In this document: positions 9,197 to 16,523 of the stretch, piece after piece
How positions within the stretch are numbered: position 1 is the first letter of the stretch
Layout: each line of letters starts with the position of its first letter
Assembly: GCA_949288585.1 (NCBI GenBank)
Contig: CASEKR010000007.1
Coordinates: 1 to 53,652 of the forward strand
Length of the DNA stretch: 53,652 bases
From: an uncultured Bacteroides sp.
GTDB taxonomy: Bacteria > Bacteroidota > Bacteroidia > Bacteroidales > Bacteroidaceae
Reading direction: 5' to 3'
Notes under the pieces: model-generated
Seen by the model: only the letters and a program-made list of their open reading frames with translations
Told to the model about the DNA's origin: nothing
Database searches by the model: none
Position numbers and translations under genes: made by a program

Positions 9197-10498
9197 TTAT
9201 TTCGAGTTTTGGGTTGCCCATGCGTTAAACATCTCAATGGCCTTGCACAATACCCCGGCCGAGCCTTTGAAGTGACCCGAACCGCTGGGCACACCGCCTT
9301 GGCCGTACCACTCGTAGAAACCTTTGTTCTGTATAACACGGTCTATCATGGGACGCACCTCGGCGTAGGCTTCGGCCACGTAGCCGTGGGCAATGAGTTG
9401 CTGAATCATGCGTCCGCCGAACCACGTCCAGTCGCCCCCGTTCTGATAGCAGTAGGGCTGGGACATCGTGCCGGGGAAGAAGCCTTCAGGATAAGGCGGA
9501 TAGACGGTCAGGCCGATGCTCGGCATACCAGACAGCCGGACGTTTTCCACCATCTGCGCGTTGGCGATGCCAATCTCGTCGTGTTCCAACAGGCCAGCTT
9601 CGATGGCGATGGCCGTTCCGCCGTGATAGTAGACTTTGCTCTCGTCGAAGCCGCCCAAGTCCGGCGCGCCGTCGGGATAGACGTGGGGAATGATTTTGTT
9701 CTGCGCGTCGTCCCACAGGTATTTGCGGGTGTTGGCCATGATATCTTTGCGCATCTCCTCCCAACGGGCGGCTTCTTCGCCCTCGCTCATGCGGGAGAGG
9801 TATCCCAAGGCGATGGCAAACATGGCGTTGTCGTAAGCGTCTATCGTCGTAACGGAATTCTCGGTGATGTCGCACAGGTTGGTCGAATCGGGCTGCACGT
9901 CGCCCCAGTCGGCCGTCAGCGCGCCGGTCAGCAGACCATACTGCGCGTCATACTTCTCGCGCATCAAATAGTCCACCATGTCCTCCATTCGCTCGTAGAC
10001 GGTGCGGCCCGCCACTTCCTCCCGGAGGATGGACGTGTCTCCGGTCTTCTCGATGTATTTCCCCACGATTTGAATGAGCGAAGTCTCCTGGTCGGTCTCC
10101 ACGGTATTCTTAAAGGCCACGTGGTCGGGCGCGGCGTCCGAGTAATAGCGGTTGGGGTCTTCCCAGTCGAAGTCGCCTTTCAGCACGTAGCCGTCTATCA
10201 TCTCTCCGTTGGGCTGTTGCAGGGCGAAGAACACGAGGATGGCTCCCCGGATGTCTTCCGTCGGCACCACTTCGCAGGCCGTCTCCACGAACGTATTCAT
10301 GTCCCGCGCCCACACTTGCGAATAGCCGCTTCCGGCATTCAGCCCCTGGGCCAGAATGACGCGGCCCATGCTATCCACCGTTGCCAGCGAAGAATCCTCC
10401 AGTATCTGTTTGGCCAATGCTTGGTTGGGGTCGGTCGAACAGGCTGCGCAAGTGGCCACTAACGCCGCCATCCCCATTGCTTTGAAGAAAAGTTTCAT
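9197..10498 (-). CDS. Six-hairpin (alpha/alpha)6 glycosidase-like lipoprotein
   Basis: About 433 residues with lipoprotein signal MKLFFKAMGMAALVATCAAC. The mature part looks like an (alpha/alpha)6-barrel sugar hydrolase of the glucoamylase / glycogen-debranching / MGH1-like superfamily: YSQVWARDMNTF near the N-terminus, KNTVETDQETSLIQIVGKYIEKTGD, LTADWGDVQ, and YQNGGDWTWFGGRMIQQL plus GSGHFKGSAG toward the C-terminus. It does not show the IHAMWLRDSGAQ motif I associate with GH125 exo-alpha-1,6-mannosidases. In position it occupies the slot where an N-glycan locus often has GH125, so a function on alpha-linked mannose or on capping alpha-glucose is possible; I do not assign one. A start 17 codons earlier (10549) is open but would precede the signal peptide and run into the repeat array. 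Confidence 0.7.
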   Translation of the reverse strand: MKLFFKAMGMAALVATCAACSTDPNQALAKQILEDSSLATVDSMGRVILAQGLNAGSGYSQVWARDMNTFVETACEVVPTEDIRGAILVFFALQQPNGEMIDGYVLKGDFDWEDPNRYYSDAAPDHVAFKNTVETDQETSLIQIVGKYIEKTGDTSILREEVAGRTVYERMEDMVDYLMREKYDAQYGLLTGALTADWGDVQPDSTNLCDITENSVTTIDAYDNAMFAIALGYLSRMSEGEEAARWEEMRKDIMANTRKYLWDDAQNKIIPHVYPDGAPDLGGFDESKVYYHGGTAIAIEAGLLEHDEIGIANAQMVENVRLSGMPSIGLTVYPPYPEGFFPGTMSQPYCYQNGGDWTWFGGRMIQQLIAHGYVAEAYAEVRPMIDRVIQNKGFYEWYGQGGVPSGSGHFKGSAGVLCKAIEMFNAWATQNSK

Positions 10499-10542
10499 TA
10501 AAGTCTGTATTTTATCTGTTAATACTATATTCATTTCACGGA

Positions 10543-10720
10543 GAGCCACGAGGCAATCTCATGGTGAGATCCGAGGCAATCTCATGGTGAGATCCGAGGC
10601 AATCTCACGGCGAGATCCGAAGCAATCTCACGGCGAGATCCGAAGCAATCTCACGGCGAGATCCGAAGCAATCTCACGGTGAGATCCGAAGCAATCTCAC
10701 GGCGAGATCCGAGGCAATCA
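10543..10720. repeat. Seven-and-a-half-copy 23-bp tandem palindromic array
   Basis: Units begin at 10543 (divergent), 10566, 10589, 10612, 10635, 10658 and 10681, with a partial unit at 10704-10720, all spaced exactly 23 bases apart. Each junction contains a palindrome of the form ATCTCAyGGTGAGAT (perfect 6-3-6 in three units; ATCTCACGGCGAGAT in the others) separated by an 8-base linker ccgargca. The last unit includes the GH3 stop codon and the array fills the space up to the next gene start. There are no unique spacers, so it is not a CRISPR array. Confidence 0.95.
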
Positions 10721-13066
10721 CTCCACTTCCACCGCCTGCCGCAGCCGGATGTCGTCCGAAGCCGCGCCCACCATCACCGTGAACGCGCCCGGCTCCACCC
10801 CCCGCTCCATGCGGGCATTAATCAGGCTGAAGTCGTCGGCGTCCAGGTCGAAGGAGACGCGCCGAACCTCTCCCGCCTTCAGGAAGATACGCTCGAAGCG
10901 ACGCAACTGGAGGCGCGGACGCACCACCGAAGCATACTCGTCGCGCAGGTAGAGCTGCGCCACCTCCGTGCCGTCGTAACGTCCCTCGTTTTTCACGTCG
11001 AAGGAGACGCGGAAAGTTTGCTCCCCGCTTTGTTCCACCGACAAATTCGCATAGGAGAAGGGAGAAAAGCCCTTGCCGTAACCGAAAGCATAGAGCGGCG
11101 CCTCGCCCATCTCCACATAATCGTGCCCCACGGGGTTCTTCTTGTTATAATAAACAGGCAACTGCCCCACATGCCTCGGCACCGACACCGGCAGGCGACC
11201 GCCAGGATTGTAACGCCCCAGCAGGACGTCGGCCACGGCACGCCCGCCCTCCTGGCCCGGATACCAGGCCGTCAGCAAGGCATCGGCCTCGTCCTTGGCC
11301 CAGGCCATATCCAAGGGACGCCCCTGGATGTAGACCACCACCATCGGTACGCCCGTGGCACGGACTGCTTCCAAAAGTTCCTGTTGCCGTCCCAGCAGGG
11401 AGAGCGTGGCGCGGTCGAAGCCTTCGCCGCACTCCATGTCGCTCACATAATCTTCCGAGGCGATGGCCGCGCCCGTCTCCTGATAGTTGGTGCGGAAATC
11501 TCTCGCGCTCGAACCGCCCACCACCACGACTGCCACGTCCGACGAACGCGCCGCGCGCACGGCCTCGTCGATGTCGGCCTCATCCACGTCGCGCACGGCA
11601 CAGCCCTTGGCATAGACCACGCGATCCGCACCCAACGCCTCGCGAAGGGCTTCGTAGACCGTCGACACATTGTCCGGCTCCTGCGGGGCGGTGTAGTCGC
11701 CTAACATATTATATAGATTGTCGGCATTCGGCCCGATGACCGCCATCCGCTTTATCTTCTCCTCATCCAAAGGCAGCAGCCCGTCCCTGTTCTCCAAAAG
11801 GACGATGGACTGTCGCGCCACTTCGCGGGCCACTGCCACGTGTTCCGCCGAGCGCACCCGCTCCTTGGCCTCCTGCGGATCCACGTAAGGACGGTCGAAC
11901 AGTCCCATCTCGAACTTCAGGCGGAGTACGCGCGCGGCGGCGGAGTCTACCAACGCCTCCGGCACCCGCCCCGCACGGACGGAAGCCACCAACGTGCCGA
12001 AAGCCTTGCCGCCCAAATCGACATCCAAGCCGGCCTCCAACGCCAAGGCTCCTGCCTCGTCCAGCGTGCGGGCCACGCGATGGCTCTCCCAAATGCCGTC
12101 GATACTGTAAAGGTCGGACACGCTGAAGCCCCGGAAGCCCCATTCGCCGCGAAGAATGTCGCGAAGCAAGTGCGCGTTCATCGTGCAGGGAATGCCGTCC
12201 ATCGAGTTATAAGCCGTCATCACCGACAACGCCCCCGCATCCACGGCCACCCGGAAAGGCAGCAAGAAATTCTCCCGCAAGTCGCGCTCGCCCGCCACCG
12301 ACGGATTGCCATTGTGCCCGCCTTCGGGCACGCCGTAAGCCACGAAGTGCTTCAACGTCGAAATCACGGCATCGGGACGCGACAAGTCTCCGCCTCCCAT
12401 ACCGCGCACGAACGCACTACCCATTGCGGCCGACAATACCGGATCTTCGCCGTACGTCTCCTCCACCCTCGACCAGCGCGGCTCGCGCGCCAAGTCCAAC
12501 ACAGGCCCGTAGCCGATGTGCGCCCCTTGCAGGCGCAACTCCTCGCCTATCACCCGGCCCATGCGCTCTATCAACTCCGGGTTGAAGGTAGCCGCCTGGC
12601 CGATGCCCGTCGGAAAGACGGTCGTGCCGATGGCCATGTGCCCGTGGGCAGCCTCTTCGGCCAGGAAGACCGGTATGCCCAGGCGCGTCTCTTCAACGGC
12701 ATGGCGTTGAAGAGCGTTGGCAGCCCTGGCGGCAGACTCGGGGTCAAGCCCGTTCGCCAGCGTCTTCTTGGTCCAAGGGTCGGCCCGGAACGTGGCCCAT
12801 AACATGCCGGCATGACGTTCGTCCAATAGTTCCTTATAAGCATCTGAATAGCTTACCTCCTCTCCCCTCCCGGCATACATCTCCCAACCCAAGGGGCAAA
12901 GCAACTGGCCCACCTTCTCTTCCAGCGTCATGCGCTGCAACAGGTCGAGCGTGCGCTCCTCCGGGGTAAGCGTCGCATCCTTGTAGGGCACGGTTTGTGC
13001 CGACAGTCCGGACGACAGCACAAAGAGGGTTCCCAATGAATATTTCCACAAGAAAGAAAGTCGCAT
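10718..13066 (-). CDS. GH3 beta-glycosidase (BglX-like), secreted
   Basis: About 782 residues with a Sec signal peptide (MRLSFLWKYSLGTLFVLSSGLSA). The order is GH3 N-terminal TIM barrel, GH3 C-terminal alpha/beta sandwich (VIGPNADNLYNMLGDYTAP), and a fibronectin-III-like tail. The nucleophile Asp is in GFSVSDLYSI, and KHFVAYG is the substrate-binding Lys-His of beta-glucosidases rather than the KHFPGHG of GH3 hexosaminidases. It therefore probably cleaves beta-glucosides or beta-xylosides, which is unexpected among N-glycan enzymes. The chosen start follows an intergenic inverted repeat; upstream in-frame codons translate that repeat and are rejected. The stop codon lies inside the first unit of the 23-bp repeat array. 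Confidence 0.88.
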   Translation of the reverse strand: MRLSFLWKYSLGTLFVLSSGLSAQTVPYKDATLTPEERTLDLLQRMTLEEKVGQLLCPLGWEMYAGRGEEVSYSDAYKELLDERHAGMLWATFRADPWTKKTLANGLDPESAARAANALQRHAVEETRLGIPVFLAEEAAHGHMAIGTTVFPTGIGQAATFNPELIERMGRVIGEELRLQGAHIGYGPVLDLAREPRWSRVEETYGEDPVLSAAMGSAFVRGMGGGDLSRPDAVISTLKHFVAYGVPEGGHNGNPSVAGERDLRENFLLPFRVAVDAGALSVMTAYNSMDGIPCTMNAHLLRDILRGEWGFRGFSVSDLYSIDGIWESHRVARTLDEAGALALEAGLDVDLGGKAFGTLVASVRAGRVPEALVDSAAARVLRLKFEMGLFDRPYVDPQEAKERVRSAEHVAVAREVARQSIVLLENRDGLLPLDEEKIKRMAVIGPNADNLYNMLGDYTAPQEPDNVSTVYEALREALGADRVVYAKGCAVRDVDEADIDEAVRAARSSDVAVVVVGGSSARDFRTNYQETGAAIASEDYVSDMECGEGFDRATLSLLGRQQELLEAVRATGVPMVVVYIQGRPLDMAWAKDEADALLTAWYPGQEGGRAVADVLLGRYNPGGRLPVSVPRHVGQLPVYYNKKNPVGHDYVEMGEAPLYAFGYGKGFSPFSYANLSVEQSGEQTFRVSFDVKNEGRYDGTEVAQLYLRDEYASVVRPRLQLRRFERIFLKAGEVRRVSFDLDADDFSLINARMERGVEPGAFTVMVGAASDDIRLRQAVEVE

Positions 13067-13091
13067 AATTAAAATGATGAATGATGAATGA

Positions 13092-13143
13092 AGAATCCTG
13101 CACGCCTCCGGGGAGGCATCCCGCAACGGCCGTGCAGGATTCT
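13092..13143. repeat. 13-bp inverted repeat between two PUL genes
   Basis: AGAATCCTGCACG at 13092-13104 is matched perfectly by CGTGCAGGATTCT at 13131-13143, with an inner CCTCC/GGAGG hairpin. It lies in the 116-base gap between the LamG lipoprotein stop and the GH3 start, followed in the transcript by ATGATGAATGATGAATG-like sequence. There is no T-run in the transcribed direction, so it is more likely an RNA processing/stability hairpin or mobile intergenic repeat than a terminator. Confidence 0.8.
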
Positions 13144-13182
13144 GAAACCATCCAAAAAACAATCTTTTTATCTATCAGCTAA

Positions 13183-14346
13183 TCAATTCGGACAACGCAC
13201 TTCCTCAATCCAAGTGTAAGACTTGTTATCCGGGATGGCGTCGTAGCCATGGCCCGTCTCGTCACGCACCGAACCGTCTTCCTGCACTTCGTTGAAGCGC
13301 CAATAACCGATAAGGCCTTCGCTGGCCGGGTCTACGTAGCAAGCGTTATCCTGAATCTCGGTCATGGTCAGGGCGCGGCTCCACAAACGAGCCTCGGCAA
13401 TAGCGCCGTCCAAGTAGCGTCCGCCGCAAGACTTGCCGAACCAGAAGCCGCCGAATCCCATCGGGTCGTCTTGCAGGTTGACCGTGCCGGGGCCTGCGCT
13501 GAAGCTAACATCCAGCACGCCGTCCACATAAATGGAAACCGACGCCCCGTCATATACGCAAACCACCTGGTGCCATACACCCGTGGTATAGCGCGTGTTG
13601 CCCGTCACGAAATACTTCTTGCCGCCGATGATGGCCGGAGCCACCTGCAACTGGTTCTTCTCGATACTGATGTCGCCGAAGCGGAACAGGAAGTTTTCTT
13701 CGATGCCCATCAGCGACGAGATGCCCGGATTGGCCCATTCGGAGGGAAAGCTGTTAACGCGCACGCGGATTTCCATCGTCACTTGGTTCAAGGCGGAGAC
13801 GCTGGCGTCTTCCAAGAACTTGGGCACGTTGAAGCCGCAACGCCCGTGCAGGTCTACGGCGCGGGAAACAATGGTGCGGTTGATGGCCACGTACATGATG
13901 CGCGAGGCTTCCAGGATGCCCATATCGCCGTCGGTGCCGGTAATCATCACCGGGACACAATAACTGATGCCTTCCTGGAAATCGTCCAGCGAGTTGACAC
14001 CGAACACCACAGTTTCGGAAACGTATTGCCCGGCCTTGATGACCGTCTCGTTAGAATTGAGGTAATAGCTGCCTTCGGGCGGAAGCTGGTAGCTGCGGCC
14101 AGTCTCTGCATTGTAGGCATCCAACTGTGCCTGCGTACCCAGGGCAAGCGTCACCTTCGTGTCGCGCTCTACGCGGTCGGTAGCCGTCACGGTAATGCCC
14201 ATGTCTTGCGGATTCTCAATAGTAAAGGTAATACGGGGATTGGTCTCCGTCCCCGTGAAGAGGATGACGTCGCCTCCTGCTTCCGATTCCTTGCAAGCCG
14301 TGAAGCAGAGGAGCGCCATCATTGCTAATAATCCTATCTTTTTCAT
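13183..14346 (-). CDS. DUF1735 + LamG-domain surface lipoprotein
   Basis: A 387-residue lipoprotein (MKKIGLLAMMALLCFTAC) with a DUF1735/BT_3987-type N-terminal beta domain (about residues 30-150, ending YVAINRTI) and a C-terminal concanavalin/LamG-like fold (about 170-380: ITMEIR-like strand, TGVWHQVVCVYDGASVSIYVDG, GYWRFNE). Proteins of this build in Bacteroides PULs act as surface glycan-binding proteins that present substrate to SusC/D. It follows the F5/8C lipoprotein by 12 bases. No catalytic motif is visible. Substrate binding is inferred from the locus. Confidence 0.82.
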   Translation of the reverse strand: MKKIGLLAMMALLCFTACKESEAGGDVILFTGTETNPRITFTIENPQDMGITVTATDRVERDTKVTLALGTQAQLDAYNAETGRSYQLPPEGSYYLNSNETVIKAGQYVSETVVFGVNSLDDFQEGISYCVPVMITGTDGDMGILEASRIMYVAINRTIVSRAVDLHGRCGFNVPKFLEDASVSALNQVTMEIRVRVNSFPSEWANPGISSLMGIEENFLFRFGDISIEKNQLQVAPAIIGGKKYFVTGNTRYTTGVWHQVVCVYDGASVSIYVDGVLDVSFSAGPGTVNLQDDPMGFGGFWFGKSCGGRYLDGAIAEARLWSRALTMTEIQDNACYVDPASEGLIGYWRFNEVQEDGSVRDETGHGYDAIPDNKSYTWIEEVRCPN

Positions 14347-14358
14347 ATTGTTCGGTTT

Positions 14359-15351
14359 TTAGTTATTCATAATAAACGCGTTTACTTCTGCCAACGAAGT
14401 ATAATGATCATTATTATCTATCTTCGTTATCGTCAAACGGAAATATCGTGCTTCATGAATCCCATCAAATAAAGTACGGAACTCAACTCCAGCCCCAACT
14501 GGCAAATCTGAGTAAGTATTTATATCTTCCCAAACGTTTCCATCTTGACTGATAGCAAAGATTATCTCGGTAGGCTCTCCCGTACCACTGTTACGTGTTA
14601 CATATTGAAATCCTGCCAAGTTTTTGACTTCTCCCATGTCAATAGAGATATAATGAGGAGGAGCCGGCTGCGCATAAGCCCATTCCGTATGCCAAATTGT
14701 ACTGAGACTTCCATCCAATACATTCTCTGCCAAATTACCTTGATAGGTATCCTCAGAAGAATAACCAGCAATCGTCCAACCGGTACGATCTGCACATGGT
14801 ACTCCCGTAGCATCGTTTACCACAGAGACATGCAAATATACTACGTTCCAATTTGCACTTACCGACATACCTCCCGATACAGAAGACAACTTAATGGGTA
14901 CTAAATAATCGTCCAACTCCAGTTCAGCCATCTTGGCGGGATCTACTCTTACAACAATCTGATCAGCCGATTCCATCTGCCCTGACTCTATCGTAGCACT
15001 TTGGCTTTCAAAAAGGAGCATATCCGCATTCATGGGAGCATAGTCAGTCCCATGTGTTGCATTATAAGTATCAACCAATGAATTGTCTATCTCACAGACT
15101 GCGCTCAAAGCACCATTGACCGGCATCGTGGAACGAATAGGAAAAGCCACCACGGCCTCTCCACTTGTTCCTAAAATAGTCTTAGCTATCGTTGCATCTA
15201 CTACATTGGCCACACTATTCACCATATGAGACGATTGCAAACGTACATATACTTTGCCTGAATCTCCCGGGAAGTCATACTTCTCATCATCCCCGCAGGA
15301 GCACAGCGCCAAGCCCAATATAACACTGAATAAATAAAATGTCTTTTTCAT
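14359..15351 (-). CDS. DUF1735 + F5/8 type C domain surface lipoprotein
   Basis: A 330-residue lipoprotein (lipobox LCSC) with an N-terminal DUF1735 domain (about residues 28-175, including IDNSLVDTYNATHGTDYAPM) and a C-terminal discoidin/F5/8 type C carbohydrate-binding domain (about 185-330: GWTIAGYSSED, NVLDGSLSTIWHTEW, YISIDMGEVKNLAGFQY, ARYFRLTITK). A likely surface glycan-binding protein. Its DNA is markedly A/T-richer than both neighbours: the 60 bases 14401-14460 contain 18 G/C by hand count, against 32 in 16201-16260 of the GH18 gene. That suggests exchange of this cassette from another source. It lies 11 bases after GH18 and 12 before the LamG gene, so it is still in the operon. Confidence 0.85.
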   Translation of the reverse strand: MKKTFYLFSVILGLALCSCGDDEKYDFPGDSGKVYVRLQSSHMVNSVANVVDATIAKTILGTSGEAVVAFPIRSTMPVNGALSAVCEIDNSLVDTYNATHGTDYAPMNADMLLFESQSATIESGQMESADQIVVRVDPAKMAELELDDYLVPIKLSSVSGGMSVSANWNVVYLHVSVVNDATGVPCADRTGWTIAGYSSEDTYQGNLAENVLDGSLSTIWHTEWAYAQPAPPHYISIDMGEVKNLAGFQYVTRNSGTGEPTEIIFAISQDGNVWEDINTYSDLPVGAGVEFRTLFDGIHEARYFRLTITKIDNNDHYTSLAEVNAFIMNN

Positions 15352-15362
15352 AATTTCCTCCT

Positions 15363-16361
15363 TTATTTAACTGCCGGATTCTGAATCTGGATGCCCAGCC
15401 TGAACCATTTGTAAGGCGGGTTGCTGTTGTAATCGCGATGTCCATAGAAAGCACCGAAACCGCCCTTCTTTCCCTGCGTCGGGTTCCAGCGAGCCATGCC
15501 TTCCAACGAATACAACTGGCCGCCCAAGCAACTGGTAGTATTCCCGTCTGCCTCAGTAAAGGCCACGCCGCCATTGGCATAGTAGTCGCCAATATTTTCG
15601 GTCACGATGTAACGATGTGGCGGAAGCCCATGTCGGGCCACTTCTTCATAACGGCTTTGCAAATTCGAAGCGCCGTAACAAGCATAGGCCTGCGCCGTGA
15701 AATAACTCAAGTATTCATACCCGCCATCTATCGGCCAACCGTCCACAATCAGCAATTTCTCGGGGTCTTTTCCCTTGGGACCGATATGCTGTCCCAAATA
15801 TTCGATAAGCTTCACAAAGTTAGCCCCATGCATCCAGTCGCCGGAAATCTCATAGTCCAAGTCCATGCCGTCCAAGTCGTTGTCATAGACTATCTTCAGC
15901 AGGCCATCGCCGTAAGCCTGGATCCATTGTTCTTCAGGCAAGCCTTCCACAAATTCAGGATGCCCGCTGATACTGGGGAAGGTAACGTAAGTCATCTTCA
16001 TGCCCTTCACCTTCTGGCAGAAACGCATTTCTTCGTACACCATCGGATTGTAAAACGTATAGGGCTTTCCCTCCACATCTGACGGGATGCCGCCCCACAA
16101 GCTGCAAATGTCGAGGCTGTCCGGCAGGCCGATGAAGCGGACGCCGGTGCTGTGGCTGGAACTATAATCGGCAAACCACATGAAAGACACCTGATGGTCG
16201 GACGCCTTGAAGGCGCGCAAGTTCTCGTAGTATTGGTCGCTATACGTGTAGGGCTTTTGGAGTTCCATGTTCTCCACATCGGTGCAGGCGGTATAGACGC
16301 CCGTCACCGCGCTGAAAGCCAGCATAGCGAGCAAGGAGTTCTTTATGTTTCTTAGTTTCAT
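15363..16361 (-). CDS. GH18 endo-beta-N-acetylglucosaminidase-like lipoprotein
   Basis: About 332 residues, a lipoprotein with lipobox near GVYTAC. The GH18 catalytic motif DxxDxDxE is intact as DGMDLDYE (D164, D167, D169, E171 by this start), with an aromatic-rich barrel (VSFMWFADYSS, MTYVTFPSISGHPEF). In Bacteroides PULs such proteins are ENGases that cut between the two core GlcNAc residues of N-glycans at the cell surface and leave a glycan with a single reducing GlcNAc. That product, after mannose trimming, gives the GH130 substrate. Whether it prefers high-mannose or complex glycans cannot be decided; lack of sialidase, fucosidase and GH20 genes in the locus points to high-mannose. The start MKLRNIKNS is preferred; an upstream ATG at 16379 is possible. 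Confidence 0.87.
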   Translation of the reverse strand: MKLRNIKNSLLAMLAFSAVTGVYTACTDVENMELQKPYTYSDQYYENLRAFKASDHQVSFMWFADYSSSHSTGVRFIGLPDSLDICSLWGGIPSDVEGKPYTFYNPMVYEEMRFCQKVKGMKMTYVTFPSISGHPEFVEGLPEEQWIQAYGDGLLKIVYDNDLDGMDLDYEISGDWMHGANFVKLIEYLGQHIGPKGKDPEKLLIVDGWPIDGGYEYLSYFTAQAYACYGASNLQSRYEEVARHGLPPHRYIVTENIGDYYANGGVAFTEADGNTTSCLGGQLYSLEGMARWNPTQGKKGGFGAFYGHRDYNSNPPYKWFRLGIQIQNPAVK

Positions 16362-16442
16362 ATCTATTCCAATTTTCATATTAGTACTATTCTATTTCTG
16401 TTATTCAGAGAAGATTTTCCCCGTGCGCGTGGCAGCGATGTC

Positions 16443-16508
16443 CCGAGTGCGGACGGGAGAAACACCGAGTGCGGACGGGAGAAGCGCCGAGTGCACTCGG
16501 GAGACGCA
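16443..16508. repeat. Three-copy 22-bp tandem repeat downstream of susD
   Basis: Units of the form CCGAGTGCGGACGGGAGAAr begin at 16443, 16465 and 16487, exactly 22 bases apart. The third reads CCGAGTGCACTCGG, a perfect 14-base palindrome (16487-16500). A degenerate fourth unit may follow toward the susD stop at 16524. It sits in the susD-GH18 intergenic gap of 162 bases. Confidence 0.9.
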
Positions 16509-16523
16509 GCACACGTACTCGGC

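Noticed and set aside
9197-10498. GH125 exo-alpha-1,6-mannosidase
   Set aside because: Position fits but the characteristic N-terminal motif of GH125 is missing; a broader superfamily call is safer.
10543-10720. CRISPR array
   Set aside because: Copies are directly adjacent with a fixed 23-base period and no unique spacers, and no cas genes are near.
13066-13162. Upstream N-terminal extension of the first GH3 protein
   Set aside because: It translates the intergenic inverted repeat and precedes a proper signal peptide.
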